Shown here one piece after another: positions 17,424-26,725 of a stretch of 64,000 bases of DNA (the first letter of the stretch is position 1; each line of letters begins with the position of its first letter). A model generated the notes under the pieces. That model saw nothing but the letters and a program-made list of their open reading frames with translations, was not told the DNA's origin and ran no database searches. This stretch comes from Bacillus niameyensis. GTDB taxonomy: Bacteria; Bacillota; Bacilli; Bacillales; Bacillaceae_C. Location: contig NZ_LN831197.1 in assembly GCF_001375535.1 (NCBI RefSeq), positions 3,125,366-3,189,365 of the forward strand. The letters run 5' to 3'. The position numbers were made by a program, and so were the translations under genes.

Positions 17424-19382
17424 TTAATATTCCAAAACTACCATTTGGTGACAATTCAGTTGAGGAAGACTGTACGTTATTTGATCCCCTTCTTGGTTGT
17501 ATGCGATGTCCGTCATTTCAGGAGCCAAATAAACTCTTTTAATGGCCTTCGACGTTTTCAAATTTACTTTAATATTGTATAACGGAATGATATCTTCGAT
17601 CACCTCGACTCCATCACCTCGTTTTACTGGTGAAGCATAAAGAAGATGGTTGATGAAGCGGTTTTCACTTTCCTGATGTTGGATCGTTGTAATACCTTGA
17701 GCTGGCAGAGTAGTATGAATCGTTTTCTGCTCCCCAAGTAGACGATTAAGGGCGTAAAGAACGGTTTCTTTCAAAATGAGACTACCCTTTGTCGCATACT
17801 CATCAAATATTTTCCAAGCAATGTAAATGCCGTCGGGCCCCTCTACCATACCAGGTCCACCATTTTCTTTAGAATTTGGGGTATGCTGGTGGGAGCAGAA
17901 AGAAAATACATCGCGATTAAAATAGGAGTTCTCTCTTCTTCCTAATTCTTCACCGCCATTTAGTTCAATCTTCTCTCCTTGAGAATAAAAAACAAATGCG
18001 GTCGGTTCAAAACTCCCGTAACGATATAAAGGTCGATAATAATCGGGTCTATTTTGGTTCTCGCTAATCCATGAAGCTCCAAAATCAATACTAAACTGTC
18101 CTGCACTATTTATCCCGGATTTCCCTGTAGCGAGCACTTTCCCACCTAAGGCTACATATTTTTTCAACTTCGCCTCTAATTCTGGTGAAGTAACAATATG
18201 ATCTGGTAAAATGATCACTTTATATCGTGAAAAATTGGATTCTAAGTCTAAAACATCAAAAAGTATCTTGCCTTCTAATAATATCCTTACAGCTCCAGCA
18301 TCAGTTACCCCTGAATTATAGTTATTTAAACCTTGCTCTTCCACTGCCTCTAATGAGAGTAAACCAACATCGGCAACATTTGTTACATTTATACACCAAG
18401 GTTCCTTTTTTGCTATTTGGCTATACGCTTCTCCGATAAGTGAATATGTGGACTCATCCATTAATCCATCTGGGTGAAGCTGATCACCTATGGAACAACG
18501 TGCTCCGTTAGCAATGCTTAGCGCGGTTTCATAGCGTAATGCATTAGGGTGCTTGAACCCACCAAATTCTCCCCATGTCGTATGAAATTTCCCTGTCATT
18601 CCCAAATAATCTAAACCAATGGGTTGTGCATAGCGAGCAGATACAGGGAAGTGATCATAACCCCAGCCGCCAGTTGGGAGAGATTCTAATTCTAAATGGG
18701 TATTTACATGTAAAAGATCCCTCCTGCCTCTGCGTACATGTCCACTATTATGAAATATTGGCATATCAGGCTTAATGCTATGAATGCGCTCTCTTACTTT
18801 TGTAGTGTAATTTTGGAATGTTTTTTCTCCTAACTGTATGACAGATTGTTCATCACGTGGATCTTTACCTTTACTTCTTAATTCACTAACGCAATATTGA
18901 CAATAACATTTGCGGACTCCGACAATATCAAGGAAGATCCCATCTGCGTCATAATTTTGAACAACTTCTTCTATTTGATCTAGAAGAATATCCAAATAAG
19001 GAGTATTCATACAGAATTCATGATAGCCTGGTACCATAAATCCTCCCCCGGCCTTGTCTTCTCGGTTTCTTATTAACCACTCTGGATGCCTTCTCGCCAA
19101 TTTCTCATCAAATCCAGCGGAAATATACACGGGTGTACGAACATTAATTTCATGAGCAGCTTCAATCATTGCACCAAGTAAATCGAATTCAAGTCCTGGA
19201 TGCATTTCATTTTTTTCAGAAGGATGGTAGGCCCAACCATGGTGACATTTTGAGAAAACTGTGATGGAGTCTATACATCCTTTTTTTAACATACTTTGAA
19301 ACTGATCCTTGGAAAAATTAGATCCTATTCCATCAATCTTTTCGGATGTGTGAAAATCTAAATGCACTTGTCTAAATCGCAT
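17424..19382 (-). CDS. GHL6-type glycoside hydrolase-like protein with trimerisation-like domain
   Basis: 652-residue protein without a signal peptide, so probably intracellular. The N-terminal half is a TIM-barrel of the hypothetical glycosyl hydrolase 6 type (GWAYHPS, VYISAGFDE, YDADGIFLDIVGVR). It carries a cysteine-rich turn, RKCYCQYC, around residue 155. The middle to C-terminal part resembles the beta-galactosidase trimerisation (glutamine-amidotransferase-like) domain (VIILPDHIVTSPELEAKLKKY). The C-terminus is a small beta domain. It lies divergent to an AraC regulator and a beta-mannosidase, so a role in oligosaccharide breakdown is likely, but substrate and catalytic residues are unknown. 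Confidence 0.72.
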   Translation of the reverse strand: MRFRQVHLDFHTSEKIDGIGSNFSKDQFQSMLKKGCIDSITVFSKCHHGWAYHPSEKNEMHPGLEFDLLGAMIEAAHEINVRTPVYISAGFDEKLARRHPEWLIRNREDKAGGGFMVPGYHEFCMNTPYLDILLDQIEEVVQNYDADGIFLDIVGVRKCYCQYCVSELRSKGKDPRDEQSVIQLGEKTFQNYTTKVRERIHSIKPDMPIFHNSGHVRRGRRDLLHVNTHLELESLPTGGWGYDHFPVSARYAQPIGLDYLGMTGKFHTTWGEFGGFKHPNALRYETALSIANGARCSIGDQLHPDGLMDESTYSLIGEAYSQIAKKEPWCINVTNVADVGLLSLEAVEEQGLNNYNSGVTDAGAVRILLEGKILFDVLDLESNFSRYKVIILPDHIVTSPELEAKLKKYVALGGKVLATGKSGINSAGQFSIDFGASWISENQNRPDYYRPLYRYGSFEPTAFVFYSQGEKIELNGGEELGRRENSYFNRDVFSFCSHQHTPNSKENGGPGMVEGPDGIYIAWKIFDEYATKGSLILKETVLYALNRLLGEQKTIHTTLPAQGITTIQHQESENRFINHLLYASPVKRGDGVEVIEDIIPLYNIKVNLKTSKAIKRVYLAPEMTDIAYNQEGDQITYSLPQLNCHQMVVLEY

Positions 19383-19516
19383 ATTTTAGATACCCCTTCT
19401 TTAAGTAATTGTAGATCTCCATTTATTATAGGAATATATAAGACTGACAAAATAGAAGATTCTAGATTTTATATAGCACAAAATCGACTATTTTATGATA
19501 TAGTCTGGATATATTA

Positions 19517-19531
19517 ATTTAAACGGTTTCA
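19517..19531 (+). promoter_or_regulatory. cre-like site before the AraC gene
   Basis: ATTTAAACGGTTTCA fits the cre consensus WTGNAANCGNWNNCW with one mismatch (T for G at position 3). It sits directly upstream of the ribosome site of the AraC gene. Confidence 0.4.
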
Positions 19532-19544
19532 TTGGAGGCGTAGC

Positions 19545-20429
19545 ATGAAACTAATTCAACTTTCGATTCCACCATTACCACAATTTATTACGATAGGTCA
19601 TGCGGTTTGGGCTAAAGGTGAGCAACATTTGGAAAGGTGTTTTAATGTTTTTGATATGCTCCTAGTTATGAAGGGAGAACTTTATATGAAGGAGGATGAC
19701 CAACTTTATACTATTAGCAAAAATAAGATGCTTGTGCTTGAGCCCGGGCATACACATGTAGGTTTTAAACCTTGCGAAGAGGAAACTGAAATATATTGGA
19801 TTCACTTTTATCATCCGCTGCCAACTTCAAGGATAGAATATAATGAAATTTCTTGGTCAACTCCGCTACCAGTTGGTACAGATCAAGATAGAGTGCCTAG
19901 CAAACAACGTATGTTTATTCCGAAATGGGCTACAATTGATCCAGCGCCCTTTTTACCTATTCTTGAGGAGATGTTAATTGTTCAGAATAAGTTAAATGAA
20001 GGCAACGCATTATTGTTGCAAAGCTTAATGATCCAGTTATTTACACACATACAAAATTGGCTTCAGCATGGTGTACAAGGAGAAACAAGCATTTCACGAT
20101 CTCTCATGCTAAGTCATCAAATTGAAGACTACTTACGACGAAACATTGGCAAGCCGTTTCAGTTAAAACAGCTTGAAAAAGAATTTCATTTTAATACCGA
20201 GTATTTGTCTCGATGTCTTAAAAAACATACCGGTAAGACGCCCCTTCAATATTTACAGTTCCTTCGTATTGAAGAAGCTAAAAAGATGCTTATTTATACT
20301 GACGAATCCATATCCCAAATTTGTGTCAATCTAGGGGTGGATAATTATAATTATTTTATCAGGCTATTTCGAACTCAAGTCGGAATGACACCAGGACAAT
20401 ATAGAAAGGTAAATAGTGGATTCTTATAG
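19545..20429 (+). CDS. AraC-family transcriptional regulator
   Basis: 294 residues: an N-terminal cupin-like sensor domain (about 10-120; LEPGHTHVGFKP) and a C-terminal double helix-turn-helix (about 190-290; IEDYLRRNIGKPFQLKQLEK, then SISQICVNLGVDNYNYFIRL and the RTQVGMTPGQYRK tail). Such regulators usually activate sugar genes when the cupin binds a sugar. It lies between the divergent GHL6-type gene and the downstream beta-mannosidase, which are its likely targets. The ATG is preceded by TTGGAGGCG. Confidence 0.88.
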   Translation: MKLIQLSIPPLPQFITIGHAVWAKGEQHLERCFNVFDMLLVMKGELYMKEDDQLYTISKNKMLVLEPGHTHVGFKPCEEETEIYWIHFYHPLPTSRIEYNEISWSTPLPVGTDQDRVPSKQRMFIPKWATIDPAPFLPILEEMLIVQNKLNEGNALLLQSLMIQLFTHIQNWLQHGVQGETSISRSLMLSHQIEDYLRRNIGKPFQLKQLEKEFHFNTEYLSRCLKKHTGKTPLQYLQFLRIEEAKKMLIYTDESISQICVNLGVDNYNYFIRLFRTQVGMTPGQYRKVNSGFL

Positions 20430-20513
20430 TAGTTTGGCAAGCTATATTCAAGAAATTCGCAATCTGGAGGAACGGTTATCCTCTTATCATTAGTATATTT
20501 TTTAAAAAGTCGA

Positions 20514-20534
20514 TATAATAGAACCGTTTACAGG
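20514..20534 (+). promoter_or_regulatory. -10 element and overlapping cre-like site for the beta-mannosidase gene
   Basis: TATAAT at 20514-20519 is followed at once by TAGAACCGTTTACAGG (20519-20534). Its inverse, TGTAAACGGTTCTA, is one base from the 14-base cre core. The TAAACGGTT core is shared with the site before the AraC gene. The location over the start of transcription suits repression. Confidence 0.4.
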
Positions 20535-20554
20535 AATTTACGAGGGGGAGAAAA

Positions 20555-23086
20555 ATGACGGACAGCATGTTGATTTCAGAGGGTTGGCGCTTTAAACAGA
20601 ATGACTCTGAGGAGTGGCTCCTTGCCAAGGTGCCTGGCTGTGTACATACAGATTTATTGGCCAATCAAAAAATCTCCGATCCTTTTTATGGGAAAGATGA
20701 GTTGGATGTACAATGGATTGACAAAAAAGATTGGGAATATGAAACTACTTTCGATCTTTCGGAGGATCTTTTTAATAACGAGAATTTGGAAATTATCTTT
20801 GACGGGTTAGATACCTATGCAGATGTTTATCTAAACGGTCAACAAATCTTGTCGGCTTATAATATGTTTCGCATCTGGAAGGCGGATATTAAACCATACG
20901 CTAAATTAAAGGATAACCAATTACGAGTATATTTCCGTTCACCTATTCAAGAAGATCTCCCTAAATTAGAGGCGCTTGGTTATGATCTTCCAGCAGGAAA
21001 TGACCACTCTGAAGATGGTGGCTTAGGCGAAAAGCGGATTAGTGTGTTTGCTCGAAAAGCGCCTTACCACTATGGATGGGATTGGGGTCCAAGGTTTGTT
21101 ACGAGCGGAATTTGGAAAGACGTTCGCATTGAAGGCTGGACAGGAGTTCGAATTACAGATTTATTCATTCAGCAAAAAGAAGTTACGGCTGAAAAGGCAA
21201 TAGTAAAAGCAGTAATTGAAGTTGAAGCTGATCAAGATTGGAAAGGTTCTTTGCTTTTATCTGCTGAAGGGCTGCAATTGGAGAAAGAAGTTCAAATTCA
21301 AAAAGGTTCTCATTCACTAGAGTGGGATTTTCAAATCGACAATCCTAAACTTTGGTGGTCTCGCGGACTTGGTGAACAAAACTTTTATCACTTTTTGGCG
21401 AAATTTGTTGAAAATAAGGAAGTTTTGGCAGAGAAATCAGTGCGAACTGGATTGCGCTCCATTCGTGTAGTACGGGAGAAAGACGAAGTTGGGAAAGGTT
21501 TTTACTTTGAATTGAATGGCGTACCAGTTTTTGCTAAAGGTGCCAACCATATTCCGAATGATAGTTTTGTAACCGACATCACGTATGAAAGATATCGCCA
21601 TGAGATTGCTAGTGCCGCAGAATCGAATATGAATATGTTGCGTGTCTGGGGTGGCGGAATTTACGAATATGATGAGTTCTATGATTTATGTGATGAATAT
21701 GGGATTTTGGTTTGGCAAGATTTCATGTTTGCTTGCAGTATGTACCCTGGGGATAAGGACTTTATTGAAAACGTGAGGGTTGAAGCCCAAGATAATATAA
21801 AGCGTTTGAGAAATCACCCATCTATTGCGCTATGGTGTGGAAATAATGAAATGGATTATGCATGGGCACAATATGTAGAAAAGCGTGGCTGGGGTTGGAA
21901 ACAGCAATATTCTGCAGAAATTCGCGAGAAGATTTGGTATGAGTATGAGGAAATCTTCCATCACATGTTACCAGAAGCCATCAACCAATTTGCCCCGAAA
22001 ATGGATTATTGGCCATCATCTCCTATGAGTGAGCTGACAGGAGATGATCGACAACATTCAAGCACCACGAGCGGCGATATGCATTATTGGGGAGTGTGGC
22101 ACGAAGCCAAGCCATTTGAGGATTATAAAAAAGTGATTGGACGTTTCATGAGTGAATATGGCTTTCAGTCATTCCCTGAGTTGAAAACGGTTAGAACTTA
22201 TGCGCAAGAAGAGGATCTAGAGCTAGAGTCAGATGTTATGCTCCATCACCAAAAAAATGGGCGTGGAAATCAGCTTATTAAAGAATACATGGACATGTAT
22301 TATAAGGAACCGAAGGACTTTCCTTCATTCTTGTACATGAGTCATATTCAACAGGCAGATGCGATTAAAATGGCGATCGAGGCACATAGAACAAGAAAGC
22401 CATACTGTATGGGAACACTGTATTGGCAAATGAACGATTGTTGGCCAGTCGCTTCATGGTCAAGTATGGATTACTACGGCCGTTGGAAGGCATTGCAATA
22501 TACTGCGAAAAGAAGTTATCGTGATGTGATGCTTGCCATTGATGGAACAGAGGAAAAGCTAGATTTTTATATTGTTTCGGATCTACTCGAAGAGGTTACA
22601 GGAACGTTATTTGTAAAATTGTATGATTTAGATGGGAAATTGTTAGAAGAGATAAGTAAGGACGTTGCCATTGGGGGCAACACATCTGCAATCGTCAAAT
22701 CTATCCTTGTTGGGGATTTATTGAAAGACTATGAAGCAAATAATGTTGTTCTTTATGCGACGCTTGAAAAAGATGGCTATGTTATGGATGATAAAGAGCA
22801 CTATTTTGTATCAATGAAGGACATTCAACTTACTACACCGGAAATTTCATGGAGAGAGATCGAAGGCAGTGGAGGATCTGAATTTATTTTAGAGACTAAT
22901 GTGTTAGCAAAAAATGTGTGGATTGATGCAGAAGTAGAAGGAGTTTTCTCAGATAACTATTTTGATTTACTCCCAGGTATTCCGAAGAAGGTTACTTTCT
23001 ATGCCCGTAGTAATGGCGAGTCTGCTTTCGTACCTAGTCAACCAGATAAAGTGGAGATTACCTCCATGGCAAATTACGTAAAATAA
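20555..23086 (+). CDS. GH2 beta-mannosidase
   Basis: 843-residue cytoplasmic glycoside hydrolase family 2 enzyme releasing mannose from the non-reducing end of beta-mannosides. Jelly-roll, Ig-like, TIM-barrel and C-terminal beta domains follow in order. The mannosidase-type signatures are PYHYGWDWGPRF near residue 170, GANHIPND, and MLRVWGGGIYE. The acid/base is Glu432 in WCGNNEMDY and the nucleophile Glu534 in MSEYGFQSFPE. Length is normal for the family. A strong GAGGGGGAG ribosome site precedes ATG. The preceding AraC gene and cre-like elements suggest induction by mannoside and catabolite repression. Confidence 0.93.
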   Translation: MTDSMLISEGWRFKQNDSEEWLLAKVPGCVHTDLLANQKISDPFYGKDELDVQWIDKKDWEYETTFDLSEDLFNNENLEIIFDGLDTYADVYLNGQQILSAYNMFRIWKADIKPYAKLKDNQLRVYFRSPIQEDLPKLEALGYDLPAGNDHSEDGGLGEKRISVFARKAPYHYGWDWGPRFVTSGIWKDVRIEGWTGVRITDLFIQQKEVTAEKAIVKAVIEVEADQDWKGSLLLSAEGLQLEKEVQIQKGSHSLEWDFQIDNPKLWWSRGLGEQNFYHFLAKFVENKEVLAEKSVRTGLRSIRVVREKDEVGKGFYFELNGVPVFAKGANHIPNDSFVTDITYERYRHEIASAAESNMNMLRVWGGGIYEYDEFYDLCDEYGILVWQDFMFACSMYPGDKDFIENVRVEAQDNIKRLRNHPSIALWCGNNEMDYAWAQYVEKRGWGWKQQYSAEIREKIWYEYEEIFHHMLPEAINQFAPKMDYWPSSPMSELTGDDRQHSSTTSGDMHYWGVWHEAKPFEDYKKVIGRFMSEYGFQSFPELKTVRTYAQEEDLELESDVMLHHQKNGRGNQLIKEYMDMYYKEPKDFPSFLYMSHIQQADAIKMAIEAHRTRKPYCMGTLYWQMNDCWPVASWSSMDYYGRWKALQYTAKRSYRDVMLAIDGTEEKLDFYIVSDLLEEVTGTLFVKLYDLDGKLLEEISKDVAIGGNTSAIVKSILVGDLLKDYEANNVVLYATLEKDGYVMDDKEHYFVSMKDIQLTTPEISWREIEGSGGSEFILETNVLAKNVWIDAEVEGVFSDNYFDLLPGIPKKVTFYARSNGESAFVPSQPDKVEITSMANYVK

Positions 23087-23096
23087 TTTTTCTGAG

Positions 23097-23125
23097 AAGG
23101 TTCAGTCATTTTGGCTGAACCTTTT
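23097..23125 (+). terminator. Intrinsic terminator after the beta-mannosidase gene
   Basis: AAGGTTCAG / CTGAACCTT stem with TTC after it. Confidence 0.8.
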
Positions 23126-23137
23126 CACTTGGAAAAA

Positions 23138-23166
23138 TCGACATAATTCGGGGCGTGCCAGGCACC
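23138..23166 (+). repeat. Dispersed GTGCCAGGCAC repeat, copy 1
   Basis: TCGACATAATTCGGGG followed by CGTGCCAGGCACC. Same element as at 26730-26758 and 28005-28041; contains the dyad GTGCC-A-GGCAC. Confidence 0.75.
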
Positions 23167-23323
23167 TGTTTGAACGTAGATATTGCCAAATCGAATGATT
23201 CGTATCTTGTATCAATATAACGTTCGTCTTTTATCGAAGAAATTTGTCGAAAATAGTAGAAAACCATTTTATTATTAGTGTTTTTGTAGTAAGATGATAA
23301 AGTACTTTAAGGAGGAATTCATT

Positions 23324-24577
23324 ATGTTTAAAGAACAATATGATGAAATCAAAGAAATGGCCGAAACGATTTTTAATAATCCGGAGTTAGGATATAAAGA
23401 ACAGAAGACAAAGAAAACTGTAGTTGACTTTCTGAAAAGTGTGAATCCAGAGATTGAACTAGAAGAGTTTAGTACGACAGGGTTGAAGACAAGTTTAGGT
23501 GATGGAAAGGAATTAAAGGTTGCCTTTATTGCTGAACTGGACGCGGTTTACGCCCCAACCCATAGAAATGCAGATTCTGATACGGGAGCAGCTCATAATT
23601 GCGGGCATTATACACAGGTAGCTATCGCTTTATCCCTTTATAAGTATCTATTTCAGTCGAAGATGTTTGAATCTTTTGATTACCAACTTGTATTTGTTTT
23701 TGTACCAGCGGAGGAATATTTGGATCTCACTTATCGGGACAAGTTGTTGAAGGATGGCGTAATTTCTTATTACGGTGGAAAGCCAGAAGCAATGAAGCTA
23801 GGTGTATTCGATGATATCGATTGTGCGATCTGTGTCCATGCCATTGGTGGCGAATTTGAAAAGCGGACGATTGATATTAATACAGCATTGGCCGGATTCC
23901 TTTATAAATATTACGAATTTACTGGAAAGGCAACACATGCAGGCTTCGACCCATTTTCCTCCAAAAATGCATATAGCATGTCTACACTCTTTAATGTCGC
24001 GATTGGATTAGCTAGACAGCAGTTTAAAGATAGTGAAATGGTGCGCGTCAATCCAATTGTAATGGACTCGGACATGTCAACGAATGTAATTCCGAACAGA
24101 ATTGTCGTTGGAACAGATTTGAGAGCACAATCAGTTGAGTATATAAAAGAGGCAACTAAAAGAATTGACGATGCTGCTAAAGGAAGTGCCATGGCGCTTC
24201 AAGGGGAAGTGAATATTACGACGAAAATGGGCTATCTACCATTCAAGCAACATCGTTATCTGTCTGAGTTTGTGAGAGAAACTTTTCAGGAGAATGATCG
24301 TATTGATGTTCTGCTTGACAATAATGCCATAAGTGCTGGCGGAGATATTGGTGACTTATCATTTATGATTCCTTGCATTCAAATAGGGCATAGCGGGTTT
24401 ACTGGAACGATTCATGGCGATGACTTCATTGATGTTGATCCCGAATTTTTGTTCGAGATTTTTCCGGAGTTTTTATCCGAAGTATTAGTAAAATTGAGTG
24501 GAAGGATCGATAAGTCGAAACTGTATAAAAGATCTTTTTCTGAATATGAAAAATTAATTCAGTCTATTGTGGACTAA
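23324..24577 (+). CDS. M20-family amidohydrolase (aminoacylase-like)
   Basis: 417-residue metal-dependent amidohydrolase of the M20D (AbgB/hippurate hydrolase) type. The expected metal-site segments are present: ELDAVYAPTH, HNCGHYTQ, PAEEYLD, VHAIGG and GHSGFTGTIHGDDF. The lid domain is in the middle (GKATHAGFDPFSSKNA). Such enzymes split N-acyl or aminobenzoyl amino acids and some dipeptides. I chose ATG 23324, which has AAGGAGG eight bases upstream, over the earlier in-frame ATG at 23294. It lies 15 bases before the DUF3100 gene pair, so the substrate is probably brought in by that system. Confidence 0.85.
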   Translation: MFKEQYDEIKEMAETIFNNPELGYKEQKTKKTVVDFLKSVNPEIELEEFSTTGLKTSLGDGKELKVAFIAELDAVYAPTHRNADSDTGAAHNCGHYTQVAIALSLYKYLFQSKMFESFDYQLVFVFVPAEEYLDLTYRDKLLKDGVISYYGGKPEAMKLGVFDDIDCAICVHAIGGEFEKRTIDINTALAGFLYKYYEFTGKATHAGFDPFSSKNAYSMSTLFNVAIGLARQQFKDSEMVRVNPIVMDSDMSTNVIPNRIVVGTDLRAQSVEYIKEATKRIDDAAKGSAMALQGEVNITTKMGYLPFKQHRYLSEFVRETFQENDRIDVLLDNNAISAGGDIGDLSFMIPCIQIGHSGFTGTIHGDDFIDVDPEFLFEIFPEFLSEVLVKLSGRIDKSKLYKRSFSEYEKLIQSIVD

Positions 24578-24592
24578 TGGGAGAGTGTATGG

Positions 24593-25381
24593 ATGAAACG
24601 GAATTTTATTTTTTTACTAATTTTTGTCTTGATTGTCATCATGATAGCTGAATTCATAGGCTTTCAGACGATCCCTCTTGGAAAATTTAATATAGGGTTA
24701 TTGCCGTTAGTTTTTGCTATTTTGATTACGATGATACTGGGAATTGGGTTATTTAGAAAAGGTATTTTCAAGAAAGTATATAGTAAAGAGAATGTCAATT
24801 TTGCTAGTACGTATTTGATTTTTATTATGTTGCCATTAATGGCACGCTATGGTGCAGATGTTGCGCCGAAATTGCAAGAAATTTTAAGTATTGGCTGGGT
24901 ATTTTTAATTCAGGAAATCGGAAATCTTGGTACGGTTGTTTTGGGTCTGCCAATTGCTCTCTTAATCGGGCTAAGACGGGAGGCAATCGGAGCTACACTT
25001 GGGATTGGTCGTGAAGGAGAACTTGCCTATATTTCTGAGAAATACACTTTAGAATCACCAGAAGGTAGGGGTGTTCTATCTCTTTATATTATTGGAACTC
25101 TATTTGGCGCGATTTTCTTTAGCGTCTTTGCACCAATTTTATTGGATTTGGGATTCCGCGTTGAAGCGCTCGCCATGGCGTCTGGGGTTGGATCGAGCAG
25201 TATGATGACTGCCGCTTCTTCTACTTTGGTTGCGAGAATGCCTGAGATGGGAGAGACAATCAGAGCATATGCGTCAGCCAGTCAATTATTAACGAGTTTC
25301 CTAGGAACTTTTACAATGGTCTTTTTGGCTGCTCCGCTACAAAAATTTATGTATAGACTTATGGTGAGAGGTGAGAAATAA
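24593..25381 (+). CDS. DUF3100 membrane protein (transporter subunit-like)
   Basis: 262 residues with seven or eight hydrophobic helices; TYLIFIMLPLMARYGADVAP and GVGSSSMMTAASSTLVARMPEM are its most distinctive stretches. It matches my recollection of the DUF3100 family, which is found beside M20 peptidases. Here it sits between an M20 gene and a second membrane gene with which it overlaps by one base (TAATG), showing translational coupling. A role as half of a permease for the M20 substrate is inference. Confidence 0.65.
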   Translation: MKRNFIFLLIFVLIVIMIAEFIGFQTIPLGKFNIGLLPLVFAILITMILGIGLFRKGIFKKVYSKENVNFASTYLIFIMLPLMARYGADVAPKLQEILSIGWVFLIQEIGNLGTVVLGLPIALLIGLRREAIGATLGIGREGELAYISEKYTLESPEGRGVLSLYIIGTLFGAIFFSVFAPILLDLGFRVEALAMASGVGSSSMMTAASSTLVARMPEMGETIRAYASASQLLTSFLGTFTMVFLAAPLQKFMYRLMVRGEK

Positions 25382-25866
25382 TGTCCTTGTTATCCAATAA
25401 ATATATTAAATTTAGTTTAATTCTTCTTTTAAGTGTGTCACTGATCTTATTTACACAAGGGATCAAGTTGTTGAAGAATCCCGATTCTACAGAAATTTCA
25501 ATGATGACGATTGCTGGATTGACTGTACTCTGGGCTTTTTCAATGATCGGCATTGCAATATCGGATTTAGCGCAAAAAACACCAGTAAAAGTTATTCGTG
25601 ATTTTCCAGTTTTAGGCTGGGTATCGATCACCTCTCTTGTGCTATGCATGACTTCTGACTTTTTTGTCAAAGCGATCGCTGCGGTAGATTTCCTTTCAAT
25701 AACAACACCTATTTTGACATTTGCCGGAATCTCAGTTGCAGATCGACTAGTTGATTTGCGGAAAACATCTTGGAAGGTTGCGATTGTTGCAGTGTTTGTT
25801 TTTACCGGAACATATGTAGGAAGTGCTTTGCTGTCACAGTTAGGTCTATATTTGTCAGGGAAATAA
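25381..25866 (+). CDS. Small membrane protein coupled to the DUF3100 gene
   Basis: 161 residues with four or five hydrophobic helices (LILLLSVSLILFTQGIKLL, MMTIAGLTVLWAFSMIGIAI, VLGWVSITSLVLCM..). No soluble domain and no motif I recognise. The start codon shares its A with the stop of the DUF3100 gene. It is probably the partner subunit of that protein. Confidence 0.6.
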   Translation: MSLLSNKYIKFSLILLLSVSLILFTQGIKLLKNPDSTEISMMTIAGLTVLWAFSMIGIAISDLAQKTPVKVIRDFPVLGWVSITSLVLCMTSDFFVKAIAAVDFLSITTPILTFAGISVADRLVDLRKTSWKVAIVAVFVFTGTYVGSALLSQLGLYLSGK

Positions 25867-25998
25867 GATAATTGAAGGAATTCCAAGTGCATATATTTGA
25901 TTAAGAAAACTATGTTACTTGACTTAAATCCAAGATGTTAGGTAGGATTTGTCTAAGTAGTAGTTGAACGTTTCAAATATTATCTAAGGAGGCCCTAT

Positions 25999-26529
25999 AT
26001 GTCAGTTTTGGACGTAATTCGCTCAAGGAGAGAGATTACAAGTTTTATTAATAAAAAGATTCCGAATGAGTTACTTGGAGAGATTGTAGACGCCGCTTAT
26101 TATGCTCCATCAGGAAATAACTTACTTTCTAGGGAATTTGTTGTTATTGAAGATCGAGAAAAGTTGGATCACTTAGAGAAAACGACACCTTTCATGAAGT
26201 GGATGTCCAGTGCACAAGCTGCCATTGTTATAACGGGTCGACCTGATGTAAGTAAATACTGGTTGCAAGATGCATCGATTGCTTGTGCATTTATCTGGTT
26301 AACGGCTGCTGACTTAGGTGTAGGCGTTGGTTTTGGAGCTGTCTATCATTCTGAAGATGCTGAAGAGTCAAGAGTTCGGGAAACGCATGTACGCGAAGCT
26401 TTAAATATTCCAGCTGACCGACGAGTAGTCGCTGTATTAGGTCTCGGGTTCCCGGCAGAAAATCCAAAGGAAAAAAAGATGCTTGATCGGGATGAGACAG
26501 TGTTTTACGGAGGATTTGGAGAGGTATAA
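25999..26529 (+). CDS. Nitroreductase-family FMN oxidoreductase
   Basis: 176-residue flavoprotein of the nitroreductase fold. SRREITSFINKKIPNE at the N-terminus and AAYYAPSGNNLLSREFVVI fit the FMN phosphate-binding loop. DASIACAFIWLTAADLGVG is the usual core helix, and VVAVLGLGFPAENP the C-terminal strand. NAD(P)H-dependent reduction of an unknown acceptor. AAGGAGG precedes the ATG. It lies 130 bases behind the M20/DUF3100 genes and ends in a strong terminator; whether it belongs to their transcript is unclear. Confidence 0.85.
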   Translation: MSVLDVIRSRREITSFINKKIPNELLGEIVDAAYYAPSGNNLLSREFVVIEDREKLDHLEKTTPFMKWMSSAQAAIVITGRPDVSKYWLQDASIACAFIWLTAADLGVGVGFGAVYHSEDAEESRVRETHVREALNIPADRRVVAVLGLGFPAENPKEKKMLDRDETVFYGGFGEV

Positions 26530-26560
26530 CAGAATAATATTGGGTATGTAAGGTTCATAC

Positions 26561-26593
26561 AAAAAGAGCTTGGATCGAAACCAAGCTCTTTTT
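26561..26593 (+). terminator. Intrinsic terminator after the nitroreductase gene
   Basis: AAAAAGAGCTTGG / CCAAGCTCTTTTT perfect 13-bp stem. Confidence 0.9.
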
Positions 26594-26681
26594 TAGCCTT
26601 CATAACTATATACCCTCGTCAATAGATATTTATCACTTATTGTTTTATTTTTATCGTTATATTCCTATCTCATAAACAATT

Positions 26682-26711
26682 AAAAGGCGCTCAGAAGATT
26701 ACTTCTGAGCG
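26682..26711 (-). terminator. Intrinsic terminator after the GldA-like gene
   Basis: On the minus strand CGCTCAGAAG / CTTCTGAGCG, then CCTTTTAATTG, 15 bases past the stop codon. Confidence 0.85.
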
Positions 26712-26725
26712 TCATTGTACATCAC

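Noticed and set aside
25359..25892. 177-residue minus-strand ORF opposite the DUF3100 partner gene
   Set aside because: The plus-strand frame is coupled to the upstream gene and has clear transmembrane pattern; the antisense frame has neither.
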